The notes beneath the pieces are model-generated. The model worked only from the letters and a program-made list of their open reading frames with translations, was not told the DNA's origin and did no database searches. DNA of 64,000 nucleotides from Lysobacter_L cavernae (lineage in GTDB: Bacteria > Pseudomonadota > Gammaproteobacteria > Xanthomonadales > Xanthomonadaceae), in contig NZ_JBHRXK010000001.1 of assembly GCF_042648505.1 (NCBI RefSeq), positions 868,001-932,000 of the forward strand, in the 5' to 3' direction. Positions within the stretch are counted from its first letter, which is position 1; every line of letters starts with the position of its first letter. This document shows positions 40,891 through 49,478 of the stretch, one piece after another. Position numbers and translations under genes: made by a program.

Positions 40891-42951
40891 ATGAAAGGTT
40901 TGTCCTGGTTGGGCTGGGCCGCACTCGCGGTACTGGCCGCATTCTGTATCGGCACCATCGCACTGCATCGCGGCGAGACCATCAGCGCGATGTGGCTGGT
41001 GGTGGCGGCGGTGTCGGTGTTCACCATCGCCTACCGTTTCTACGGCCTGTACATCTCGCGCAATGCGCTGATGATCGACCCGTCGCGGGCAACGCCGGCC
41101 TGGCGCCGCAACGACGGCCTCGACTACGTCCCGACCGAGAAGAGCGTGGTGTTCGGCCACCACTTCGCCGCGATCGCCGGTGCCGGCCCCCTGGTCGGCC
41201 CGGTACTGGCCGCGCAGATGGGCTACCTGCCTGGCACACTGTGGATCCTGTTCGGTGTGGTCCTCGCCGGCGCCGTGCAGGACATGCTGATCCTGTTCTT
41301 CTCCACGCGCCGTGATGGCCGTTCGCTGGGCGAGATGATCCGCGCCGAGATGGGCCCGGCCGCGGGCGTGATCTCGATGATCGGCATCCTGATGATCATG
41401 GTGATCCTGCTGGCGGTGCTGGCGCTGGTGGTGGTCAAGGCGCTGGCGGAAAGCCCGTGGGGCACCTTCACCGTGGCGATGACGATTCCGATCGCGATCC
41501 TGATGGGCCTGTACCTGCGCTATTTCCGCCCGGGCCGCATCCTCGAGGTCTCGGTCATCGGCTTCGTCTTGCTGCTGCTGGCCATCTGGGGCGGTGGCCT
41601 GGTCGCCGCGCACCCGACCTGGGGCCCACTGTTCCACCTCAAGGGCACCACGCTGGCGTGGCTGATGATCGCCTACGGCTTCGTCGCCTCGGTGCTGCCG
41701 GTGTGGTTCCTGCTGGCACCGCGCGACTACCTGTCGACCTTCCTCAAGATCGGCACGGTGCTGATCCTGGCGCTGGCCATCGTGATCGCCATGCCGGACC
41801 TGCAGATGCCGGCGTTGACCAAGTTCGTCGACGGCACCGGCCCGGTGTTCTCGGGCAAGTTGTTCCCGTTCCTGTTCATCACCATCGCCTGTGGCGCGGT
41901 CTCTGGTTTCCACGCGCTGATCTCCTCGGGCACCACGCCGAAGATGATCTCCAACGAGCGTGATCTGCCGCTGGTCGGCTACGGCGGCATGCTGATGGAA
42001 GCCTTCGTCGCGATCATGGCGCTGATCGCCGCCTGCGTGCTGCAGCCCGGCGTGTACTTCGCCATGAACGCCCCCGCCGCGCTGATCGGCACCACCGCCG
42101 AATCCGCGGCTGCGGCGATCTCCAGCTGGGGCTTCGTGCTCACGCCGGAGGTGTTGACCGCGACGGCCAAGGAGATCGGCGAGAGCAGCATCCTCTCGCG
42201 CACCGGCGGTGCACCGACGCTGGCGGTGGGCATGGCGCAGATCCTGCACGGGCTGATCCCGGGCGAAGGCATGATGGCGTTCTGGTACCACTACGCGATC
42301 CTGTTCGAAGCGCTGTTCATCCTCACCACGGTCGACGCCGGCACGCGCGTGGCGCGCTTCATGATCCAGGAGCTGGCTGGCCTGGTCTACGAGCCGTTCA
42401 AGCACACCGAAAGCTGGGTCAGCAACATCGTCTGCACGCTGATCGCGGTGTCGCTGTGGGGCTACTTCCTCTACCAGGGCGTGGTCGACCCGCTCGGCGG
42501 CATCAACACGCTGTGGCCGCTGTTCGGCATCGCCAACCAGATGCTGGCCGGCATCGCGCTGGTGTTCTGCAGCGTGGTGATGGTGAAGATGAAGCGGGAG
42601 AAGTTCCTGTGGATCCCGCTGATCCCGACCGCGTGGCTGCTGATCTGCACGCTCACCGCGGGCTGGCAGAAGCTGTTCCACCCGGACCCGAAGATCGGCT
42701 TCATCGCCAACGCCCGCAAGTTCGCCGATGCCGCCGCGCGTGGCGAGGTGCTGGCGCCGGCCAAGTCGATGGACGACATGTCGCGCGTGATCTTCAACAA
42801 CTACCTCGACGCCGGCCTGTGCGCGCTGTTCGTGGCGGTGGTGGTGGCGACGGTGTTCTTCGGCCTGCGCGCGGCATTCGCAGCGCGCCGCAGCCAGGCG
42901 CCGACGGCGAAGGAGAGCGACTATGTCGCGCTGGACGCCGTTGCCCGCTGA
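40891..42951 (+). CDS. cstA: carbon starvation protein CstA, peptide/pyruvate transporter
   Basis: This is a 686-residue membrane transporter with about 16-18 helices. The CstA-defining region is 'SVVFGHHFAAIAGAGPLVGPVLAAQMGYLPGTLWILFGVVLAGAVQDM'. 'AFWYHYAILFEALFILTTVDAGTRVARFM' and 'WPLFGIANQMLAGIAL' are also family-typical. CstA imports peptides or pyruvate under starvation. GGAGGGG lies 6 bases before the ATG. The next gene, a YbdD-like protein, overlaps its 3' end by 29 bases, as in E. coli cstA-ybdD. Confidence 0.94.
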   Translation: MKGLSWLGWAALAVLAAFCIGTIALHRGETISAMWLVVAAVSVFTIAYRFYGLYISRNALMIDPSRATPAWRRNDGLDYVPTEKSVVFGHHFAAIAGAGPLVGPVLAAQMGYLPGTLWILFGVVLAGAVQDMLILFFSTRRDGRSLGEMIRAEMGPAAGVISMIGILMIMVILLAVLALVVVKALAESPWGTFTVAMTIPIAILMGLYLRYFRPGRILEVSVIGFVLLLLAIWGGGLVAAHPTWGPLFHLKGTTLAWLMIAYGFVASVLPVWFLLAPRDYLSTFLKIGTVLILALAIVIAMPDLQMPALTKFVDGTGPVFSGKLFPFLFITIACGAVSGFHALISSGTTPKMISNERDLPLVGYGGMLMEAFVAIMALIAACVLQPGVYFAMNAPAALIGTTAESAAAAISSWGFVLTPEVLTATAKEIGESSILSRTGGAPTLAVGMAQILHGLIPGEGMMAFWYHYAILFEALFILTTVDAGTRVARFMIQELAGLVYEPFKHTESWVSNIVCTLIAVSLWGYFLYQGVVDPLGGINTLWPLFGIANQMLAGIALVFCSVVMVKMKREKFLWIPLIPTAWLLICTLTAGWQKLFHPDPKIGFIANARKFADAAARGEVLAPAKSMDDMSRVIFNNYLDAGLCALFVAVVVATVFFGLRAAFAARRSQAPTAKESDYVALDAVAR

Positions 42952-43192
42952 CGGCGACATGGTGACGGCAGGGACGACGACGCGCGTGGTGCGCGTCGTC
43001 GTCGGCCTGCTCGCGACCTGGTGGCGTGCGAGCGCCCGGACCGCACGCCTGGCGATCGGCATTCCCGACTACGACAACTACGCCGAGCATATCCGCCGCA
43101 ATCATCCCGAACGCACGCCGATGACCCGCGATGAATTCTTCCGCGAGCGCATGGACGCGCGCTACGGCAAGGGCCGCTCGCGCTGCTGCTGA
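42923..43192 (+). CDS. YbdD/YjiX-like small protein (DUF466)
   Basis: This 89-residue protein contains 'GIPDYDNYAEHIRRNHPERTPMTRDEFFRERMDARYG', the DUF466 signature of YbdD/YjiX, and ends RSRCC. It usually accompanies CstA-family carriers, and in E. coli it is needed for their function. The ATG at 42923 lies inside cstA, with AAGGAGAG just upstream in the cstA coding sequence, so re-initiation is likely. A shorter start at 42959 is possible. Confidence 0.88.
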   Translation: MSRWTPLPADGDMVTAGTTTRVVRVVVGLLATWWRASARTARLAIGIPDYDNYAEHIRRNHPERTPMTRDEFFRERMDARYGKGRSRCC

Positions 43193-43217
43193 CATGACCG
43201 CACCCCGTGTGGCGCTC

Positions 43218-43256
43218 AAACGAAAGGGCGGAGCCAATGGCCCCGCCCTTTCGTTT
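43218..43256. terminator. bidirectional terminator after cstA-ybdD
   Basis: AAACGAAAGGGCGG pairs with CCGCCCTTTCGTTT over 14 bp around an 11-base loop with an inner GCC/GGC pair. T-runs follow on both strands. It serves the plus-strand cstA-ybdD pair and the minus-strand S9 peptidase gene. Confidence 0.93.
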
Positions 43257-43273
43257 TATCCGGCACGGCCGCG

Positions 43274-45340
43274 TTACTGGCCGATGTGCTGCTTGAGCCA
43301 GCCGTTGACAGTGTCGTGCCACTGCACGGAGTTCTGCGGCTTGAGCACCCAGTGGTTCTCGTCCGGGAAGTACAGGAACTTCGACTCGATGCCCTGGCGC
43401 TGCAGCGCGGTGAACGCACCGATGCCCTGCTCGACCGGAATGCGGAAATCGAGCTGGCCATGGATCACCAGCATCGGCACACGCCAGTCCTTGACGTGGT
43501 TGACCGGGTTGAATTTCTCGTAGTTCGCAGGCTTGGCGAACGGTGTACTGCCCTGCTCCCATTCGGTGAACCACAGCTCCTCGGTCGCGTAACCCATCAT
43601 GCGCTGGTCGAACACGCCGTCGTGGTTGACCAGGCACTTCCAGGGTTGGTTCCAGTTGCCGGCGATCCAGTTGACCATGAAACCGCCGTAGCTCGCGCCC
43701 AATGCGCAGGCCTTGTCGCCGTTGAGGAAGCTGTACTGCTTCTGCGCCGCGGCCCAGCCCTTCTGCAGGTCTTCCAGCGGGCGATCGCCCCAGTGCTGGC
43801 TGATCGCGTCGGTGAAGGCCTGGCCGTAGCCGGTCGAACCGTGGAAGTCGATCATCACCACCGCGTAGCCCTGACCGGCATAGGTCTGCGGATTCCAGCG
43901 ATAGCTCCAGCCGTTGCCGAAGCTACCCTGCGGGCCGCCATGAATGAGGAAGGCGACCGGGTACTTCTTGCCTTCGACGTAGTTCCACGGCTTGACCACG
44001 TAGCCGTGCACGGTGTCGCCGTTCCAGCCCTTGAAGTTGAACTGTTCGAAGGTGCCGAAGCTCACGTCCTTCAGTGTCTCACCGGTGCTGGGAGTGATCG
44101 CGCGCTGCGGTGCGGTGGCATCGGCGCTGGTGGTGAACAACTGGTCGCCGCTGTTGAGCGTGTTGCGGGTGAAGGCCAGCGTCGGCCCGGCCAGGGCGAT
44201 CGCCGATATGCTGCCGTCGCCGATCAGCTTGCTCGCCTTGCCGCTGGCGATGTCGATCGCGAACAGCGGGTGCTCGCCCAGGTCCGTGGCGGTGGTGTAG
44301 ATCGTCTCGCCGTCTGCCGACAGGGTGATGCCGTCGGCGGATCGGTCCCACTGCGGCGCGATCTCGCGGCGCTGGCCGCTGACCAGGTCGAGCGCCATCA
44401 GCGCGAAGCGGTCGGCTTCGAAACCCGGGCGCTGCATGGCGCGGTAGTAGAGGGTCTTGCCGTCGGCGCTGAAAGTGGCGCCGGTGTCCCAGGCCGGGTT
44501 GGCGGCGGTGAGGTTCTTCGCCGCGCCGCTGCCGTCGGCATTGACCTGGTACAGGTCGAAGTTGGTCGAGGTCGGTTCCTTGGCGTCGGCGATGCGCGCG
44601 TTGAACACCAGGCTCTGCGAGTCCGGCGCCCAGGTGTACTCGCTGCTGTCGCCGAACGGCCTGGAGGGCACATCGCCGTTGACATCGCCGCTGACCAGCG
44701 TCGCACTGCTCACCGGTTTGTCGGCCAGCGTCGCGACGAACAGTCGGTTGAGGCGGCCGTCGTTCCACGCATCCCAGTGACGGATAAACATGCGGTCGAA
44801 CACCACGCCGGTGTTCTTCTGCTCGCCGCGTGCGTCCACCTTCTTCTTGGCGCAGGCCAGGTCACTGGCGCAATCGGCGAAGGTTTCGGCATTGAACGCG
44901 ATGCGCTTGCCATCCGGCGAGATCTGGTAGCCACCGACATCGGCCGCGAACGCGGTCACCTGCTTCGGCGTGCCGCCGCTGGCCGCGATCGCGTACAGCT
45001 GCGAGCTGCCCGACTTGCCGCTGAGGAAGTACACGGTCTTGCCGTCGGGCGAGAAGCTCGGCGAATTGACGTTCCAGCCCTCAGGCGTCAGGCGCTTCGG
45101 CGGCGCCGCATCGCGCGCGAACAGGTCCTCGATCCACAGCGACGTCGAACCCTTGTTGGCGGCCAGGTCGGCCACGCGCTTTGCAAATACGACACGGCGA
45201 CCGTCCGGCGACAGTGCCGGCGAGGACACGCGGTCGAGCGTGGCGAGGTCGCGCACTTCGAAACCGCGTGCGGCGAATGCGGAAGTAGAGCCGCAGGCCA
45301 GCAGCAGGGCGAGCGGGAGGATGGCGTGGCGTGGCGTCAT
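43274..45340 (-). CDS. secreted S9 family prolyl-oligopeptidase-type peptidase
   Basis: This is a 688-residue protein. A signal peptide (LPLALLLACGSTSAFAA) is followed by a WD-like beta-propeller (about 30-430; repeated 'LSPDGRRVVF', 'FSPDGKTVYFLSG' and 'ISPDGKRIAF') and an alpha/beta-hydrolase domain. The predicted catalytic triad is Ser550 (GASYGG), Asp631 (GQLDFRIP) and His663 (DENHWV). It resembles acylaminoacyl peptidase and dipeptidyl peptidase-like S9C enzymes, which cut short peptides. The ATG at 45340 begins the signal peptide; longer reading into the upstream palindrome is not coding. It lies downstream of the OPT peptide transporter gene. Confidence 0.9.
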   Translation of the reverse strand: MTPRHAILPLALLLACGSTSAFAARGFEVRDLATLDRVSSPALSPDGRRVVFAKRVADLAANKGSTSLWIEDLFARDAAPPKRLTPEGWNVNSPSFSPDGKTVYFLSGKSGSSQLYAIAASGGTPKQVTAFAADVGGYQISPDGKRIAFNAETFADCASDLACAKKKVDARGEQKNTGVVFDRMFIRHWDAWNDGRLNRLFVATLADKPVSSATLVSGDVNGDVPSRPFGDSSEYTWAPDSQSLVFNARIADAKEPTSTNFDLYQVNADGSGAAKNLTAANPAWDTGATFSADGKTLYYRAMQRPGFEADRFALMALDLVSGQRREIAPQWDRSADGITLSADGETIYTTATDLGEHPLFAIDIASGKASKLIGDGSISAIALAGPTLAFTRNTLNSGDQLFTTSADATAPQRAITPSTGETLKDVSFGTFEQFNFKGWNGDTVHGYVVKPWNYVEGKKYPVAFLIHGGPQGSFGNGWSYRWNPQTYAGQGYAVVMIDFHGSTGYGQAFTDAISQHWGDRPLEDLQKGWAAAQKQYSFLNGDKACALGASYGGFMVNWIAGNWNQPWKCLVNHDGVFDQRMMGYATEELWFTEWEQGSTPFAKPANYEKFNPVNHVKDWRVPMLVIHGQLDFRIPVEQGIGAFTALQRQGIESKFLYFPDENHWVLKPQNSVQWHDTVNGWLKQHIGQ

Positions 45341-45398
45341 AGCGTGTTCTCGTTGTGCATGCGGGCGCACCTGTACACGGTCCGCTGGTGATTTCAGA

Positions 45399-45428
45399 CC
45401 GTCATTCCCGCGTAGGCGGGAATGACGG
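45399..45428. repeat. REP-like palindrome with terminator shape
   Basis: CCGTCATTCCCGC pairs perfectly over 13 bp with GCGGGAATGACGG around a GTAG loop. It is a typical copy of the dispersed GTCATTCCCGC palindrome family; the element at 20576 is a variant. It lies between the OPT gene stop and the S9 peptidase start, both on the minus strand. Confidence 0.75.
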
Positions 45429-45440
45429 CTGCTTGTTGGA

Positions 45441-47390
45441 TCAGGCGTTGGGCTTGGCGGCTTCGGCCCCGCCGTTGCGCACGCTGCTGCGATACAGCAG
45501 CCAGCCGACGAAGGCGAGGATGGCCAGTCCCACCCACGGCCCCAGGTGCGTGCCCAGCGACAACACATCGGCGCGACCGGAGACGACGATCGGGACCGCG
45601 ATCGCGATGCCGGTCAACGCTTCGCCGGTGATCAGACCGGCAGCGAACAGCGTGCCGGGACGATGCGCGCGGTCACGGTCGGTCTCGTCACTGTCCAGCG
45701 TCAGGCCGTGGCGGCGCTCGACGATGTAGGACAGCAGGCCGCCGAGGAAGATCGGCACCATCAGTTCCAGCGGCAGGTAGATGCCGATGGCCGCGGCCAG
45801 TACCGGCACGCGGAAGTGCGACTTGCGCGACTTGAGCCATTCGTCGAACGCGATGGTCAATGCGCCGATGACCGCACCGATGGCGATCATGCCCCACGGC
45901 AACTTGCCGCCGAACAGGCCCTTGGCAACCGAGGCCATCAGCGTCGCCTGCGGTGCGGACAGCGCGTTGGGGTGTTCCGCCGTCGGCGCACCGATGCCGT
46001 AAGCCTGCGCCAGCAGGTTCAGCACCGGCGCCATGATCAGCGCACACGAAAACGCACCGATGCCGAGCATCAGCTGCTGTTTCCACGGCGTCGCGCCGAC
46101 GATGTAGCCGGCCTTGAGGTCCTGCAGGTTGTCGCCGCCGACCGCCGCCGCGCAGCACACCACCGCGCCGATCATGATCGCGGCGACCGGGCCAATGGCC
46201 GAGTCGCGACCGAGCAGCAGCATCAGCACCAGCGAGGCGAACAGGATGGTGGCGATGGTGATGCCCGACACCGGGTTGTTGGACGACCCGACCAGGCCGG
46301 CCAGGTACGCCGACACCGACACGAACAGGAAGCCGGCGACGATCATGATGATCGTCATCGTCAGGCTGATGCCCCAGCTGCCGACGATGGCGTGGTACAG
46401 CATCCACAGCGGCACCACGAAAGCGGCCAGCGCGACCAGCATCCACTTCATCGGCAGGTCGCGCTCGGTCTCGGCGACGGCCAGGCCGCCGCCCTTGCGC
46501 GCCGCGGCCAGGCCGCTCTTGATGCCCGAGGCCAGCGACTTGCGCAGCGAGAACAGCGTCCACATGCCGCCGATCAGCATCGCGCCCACGCCGAGGTAGC
46601 GGATCTTGGCCGACCAGATCGCGCCACCTGCATCGGCGGCGGACGCACCGGCGATCTGCGCGGCGAGCGCTGGATCGGAGTTGAGGAAGAACGCGTGGTA
46701 GATCGGAATCGCGAACTGCCACGACAGGATGCTGCCGGACACCACCACAATGCCGATGTTGAGGCCGACGATGTAACCCACGCCCAGCAGCGCCGGCGAC
46801 AGGTTGGTGCCCATGTAGCCCAAGTACTTGCCGATCCAGCCCGAGGCCACGGCGTTGTCCGGGATCAGGCGCAGGCCGCTTTCGGCGGCGAGCTTGACCA
46901 GCGCGCCCAGCGAGGCCGCGACGCCGAGGATCTTCAGGCCCGGGCCGGGGTGTTCACCGGCCTTGAGCACTTCAGCCGCGGCCTTGCCTTCGGGGAACGG
47001 CAGCGGCTCCTCGACGATCATCGAGCGGCGCAGCGGCACCGAGAACAGCACGCCGAGCAGGCCACCCAGACCGGCAATGCCGACCACCCACCAGTATTTG
47101 AAGTCGGGCCAGTAGCCCATGATGATCAGCGCCGGGATCGTGAAGATCACGCCGGCGGCGATCGACGAACCGGCCGAGGCGCCGGTCTGGACGATGTTGT
47201 TCTCCAGGATCGAGCCGCCGCCGAGCAGGCGCAGCACGCCCATCGACACCACCGCCGCCGGGATGGCGGTGGCGATGGTCAGACCCGCGAACAGGCCCAG
47301 GTAGGCATTGGCGGCGGACAGGATCACCGCCAGCACGACGGCCAGCAGCACGGCACGGAAGGTCAATTGCGGCGTAGCGGGCGAAGCCAT
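45441..47390 (-). CDS. OPT family oligopeptide transporter
   Basis: This is a 649-residue membrane protein with about 14 helices. Family features include 'SAANAYLGLFAGLTIATAIPAAVVSMGVLRLLGGGSILENNIVQTGASAGSS' near the N-terminus, 'PLPFPEGKAAAEVLKAGE', and 'GGDNLQDLKAGYIVGATPWKQQ' near the middle. Bacterial OPT proteins carry oligopeptides or metal-peptide complexes. The ATG at 47390 has GGAG six bases upstream. Its gene is flanked by two S9 peptidases and a POT carrier gene, which supports a peptide substrate. Confidence 0.9.
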   Translation of the reverse strand: MASPATPQLTFRAVLLAVVLAVILSAANAYLGLFAGLTIATAIPAAVVSMGVLRLLGGGSILENNIVQTGASAGSSIAAGVIFTIPALIIMGYWPDFKYWWVVGIAGLGGLLGVLFSVPLRRSMIVEEPLPFPEGKAAAEVLKAGEHPGPGLKILGVAASLGALVKLAAESGLRLIPDNAVASGWIGKYLGYMGTNLSPALLGVGYIVGLNIGIVVVSGSILSWQFAIPIYHAFFLNSDPALAAQIAGASAADAGGAIWSAKIRYLGVGAMLIGGMWTLFSLRKSLASGIKSGLAAARKGGGLAVAETERDLPMKWMLVALAAFVVPLWMLYHAIVGSWGISLTMTIIMIVAGFLFVSVSAYLAGLVGSSNNPVSGITIATILFASLVLMLLLGRDSAIGPVAAIMIGAVVCCAAAVGGDNLQDLKAGYIVGATPWKQQLMLGIGAFSCALIMAPVLNLLAQAYGIGAPTAEHPNALSAPQATLMASVAKGLFGGKLPWGMIAIGAVIGALTIAFDEWLKSRKSHFRVPVLAAAIGIYLPLELMVPIFLGGLLSYIVERRHGLTLDSDETDRDRAHRPGTLFAAGLITGEALTGIAIAVPIVVSGRADVLSLGTHLGPWVGLAILAFVGWLLYRSSVRNGGAEAAKPNA

Positions 47391-47582
47391 CGGCATCTCC
47401 AGGCGGAATCCAGCGGTCGCCGATGATCGCACCCGCCGGCGGCGCCTGTAAAAGCCGGCGGGCGAAATGACATGAAGAGGTAACAACCCGGCCGGGAAAG
47501 GTCACGGCGAAGAGAGGACCTTGAACGAGACAGCGCCTCGCCATTGGGCCAAAGCCCCGGCCGAAGCCCCCTGGTCGCTGGC

Positions 47583-47588
47583 TATACT
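47583..47588 (+). promoter_or_regulatory. likely -10 box for the POT transporter gene
   Basis: TATACT lies 26 bases before the GTG start at 47615. No convincing -35 box is seen 16-19 bases upstream. The preceding gap from 47391 holds no other recognisable feature. Confidence 0.4.
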
Positions 47589-47614
47589 CGCCCGTTCCCG
47601 TCCGGTAGCCGCCC

Positions 47615-49390
47615 GTGCCCGCCAGCCCCGCCCCGCCCGCCGTCGCGCGGGATCCGCGCGATGAGCTCTTCGGCCACCCCAAAGGCGTCTACGTCTGCTT
47701 CTTCACCGAGATGTGGGAGCGCTTCTCCTTCTACGGGATGAAGGCGTTGCTGCTGCTGTACCTGCTGCAGCACCACAAGTTCGGCGACCGCTCCGGCCTG
47801 GACGTGCTCGGTGCCTACGGTGGCCTGGTCTACTGCCTGCCGGTGGTCGGCGGGCTGCTGGCCGACCGCTTCCTCGGCATGCGCAAGGCGGTGGTCTTCG
47901 GCGGGCTGCTGCTGGTCTGCGGCCACGCCGGCATGGCGGTCGAAGGCCACGCCGCCAGCATCAGCCACGGCGTGGTGGCGCGCGACGAGGGCGCGTTGCG
48001 GGTGTTCTACCTCTCGCTGGCACTGATCATCCTCGGCGTGGGCTTCCTCAAGCCCAACATCTCCACCATCGTCGGCCGGCTGTACCCCGACAACGACCCG
48101 CGTCGCGACTCGGGGTTCTCGTTGTTCTATGCCGGCATCAACCTCGGCGCGCTGTTCGCGTCGCTGGTGTGCGGTTATCTCGGCCAGACGCTGGGCTGGA
48201 AGTGGGGCTTCGGTGCCGCCGGCATCGGCATGCTGCTCGGGCTGGCGCAGTTTCTGTGGGGGCAGAAGTACCTGCACGGCCACGCCGAACCCCCGGCCCC
48301 CACCCGCCTGCGCGAGCGCGTGTTCGGCCTGCCGCGCGAATGGGCGATCTACCTGGGTTCGCTGCTGGCGCTGGCTCCGATCGCGGCGTTGATGTGGGCC
48401 GTCGCCAATGGCCGCTTCGCCCTCGCCGGCGAGGTCTCGCTGGCCTTGCTGCTGATGCTGCTGGTGATGCTCGCGGTGCTGGCCTGGTTCGCCTGGTTCA
48501 TCACGGCCCGCTGCACGCCGGTGCAGCGCCAGCAGATGCTGGCAATGATGGCGATGATCTTCATGGCCCTGGTGTTTTTCACCCTCTACGAGCAGACCTA
48601 CGGTTCCTGGGTGACCTTCACCGACCGCATGCTGACCAAGGACGTGCTGCCGGCGCTGGTGATCCGCGATGGCACACCGTGGCCGTGGTCGACGGTGTCG
48701 CTGCTGCTGGCGCCGCTGGCGTTCGTCGCCTCGGCCGCGTTGTCGGACCGGCGCCCGGACTCACCGCTGCCGAAGCTGCTGTTCGCCGGCGCGATCGTGA
48801 CGATGCTGGTGTTCCTGCTGCGCGACTGCGTGGTGCTACCGCAGACCGCCGGCTCGCTGACCTACCTGGGCGCATTGTTCCTGGTGCTGCTGGCACCGAT
48901 GTTCAGCGGGCTGTGGGGCTGGCTCGACCGCCGTAACCTCGACCCCTCCAAGCCGGTCAAGTCGGCCTGGGGCCTGCTTTTCGCCGGGCTGAGCTTCATC
49001 CCGCTGGGCTGGGCCGCGCAGCAGGCCGGGGCGACCGGCACCTTGGCGAGCGTGTGGTGGCTGGTGCTCGCCTACCTGGTGCTGGAGATTGGCGAAATGT
49101 GCCTGTCGCCGGTCGGCCTGGCCGCCGTTACCCAGCTGTCGGTGAAGAGCGTGGTCAGCCTGATGATGGGCACCTGGTTCCTGGCCACGGCGTTCTCGGA
49201 AACGCTGGCGGCACTGTTCGGAAAACTGGCCGCGGTCGATATCCCCGAAGGCGCCACGCTCGATTTCGCCGACGCCGGCGGCAAGTACGCCGACCTGTTC
49301 TGGCTGATGATGTGGATGGGCATTGGCTGGGCGGTGCTGGCCTTCATCGCGGCGCCGGCGCTGAAGCGGATGATGCATGGAGTGAAGTAA
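47615..49390 (+). CDS. POT/PTR family proton-dependent di- and tripeptide transporter
   Basis: This is a 591-residue major facilitator of the POT family. 'VYVCFFTEMWERFSFYGMKALLLLYL' carries the E-x-x-E-R-like motif of helix 1. 'GFLKPNISTIVGRLYPDNDPRRDSGFSLFYAGINLGALFA' and 'FFTLYEQTYGSW' are further signatures. It imports di- and tripeptides with protons. The GTG start at 47615 is the only reasonable one before the helix 1 motif. It is divergent from the OPT gene and convergent with a second S9 peptidase gene. Confidence 0.92.
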   Translation: MPASPAPPAVARDPRDELFGHPKGVYVCFFTEMWERFSFYGMKALLLLYLLQHHKFGDRSGLDVLGAYGGLVYCLPVVGGLLADRFLGMRKAVVFGGLLLVCGHAGMAVEGHAASISHGVVARDEGALRVFYLSLALIILGVGFLKPNISTIVGRLYPDNDPRRDSGFSLFYAGINLGALFASLVCGYLGQTLGWKWGFGAAGIGMLLGLAQFLWGQKYLHGHAEPPAPTRLRERVFGLPREWAIYLGSLLALAPIAALMWAVANGRFALAGEVSLALLLMLLVMLAVLAWFAWFITARCTPVQRQQMLAMMAMIFMALVFFTLYEQTYGSWVTFTDRMLTKDVLPALVIRDGTPWPWSTVSLLLAPLAFVASAALSDRRPDSPLPKLLFAGAIVTMLVFLLRDCVVLPQTAGSLTYLGALFLVLLAPMFSGLWGWLDRRNLDPSKPVKSAWGLLFAGLSFIPLGWAAQQAGATGTLASVWWLVLAYLVLEIGEMCLSPVGLAAVTQLSVKSVVSLMMGTWFLATAFSETLAALFGKLAAVDIPEGATLDFADAGGKYADLFWLMMWMGIGWAVLAFIAAPALKRMMHGVK

Positions 49391-49478
49391 CAGGAGCCCA
49401 GTACCGCACTGCGGCCCGCACCTGACAGCGACGACGCCCGGTAGCGCCGTCAGTGCCAAGGCCTCGCCACTTGCTTCG

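Noticed and set aside
40819..43062. A 747-codon frame antisense to cstA
   Set aside because: No motif is seen, and CstA on the other strand is certain. The same applies to the long antisense frame at 45546-47426.
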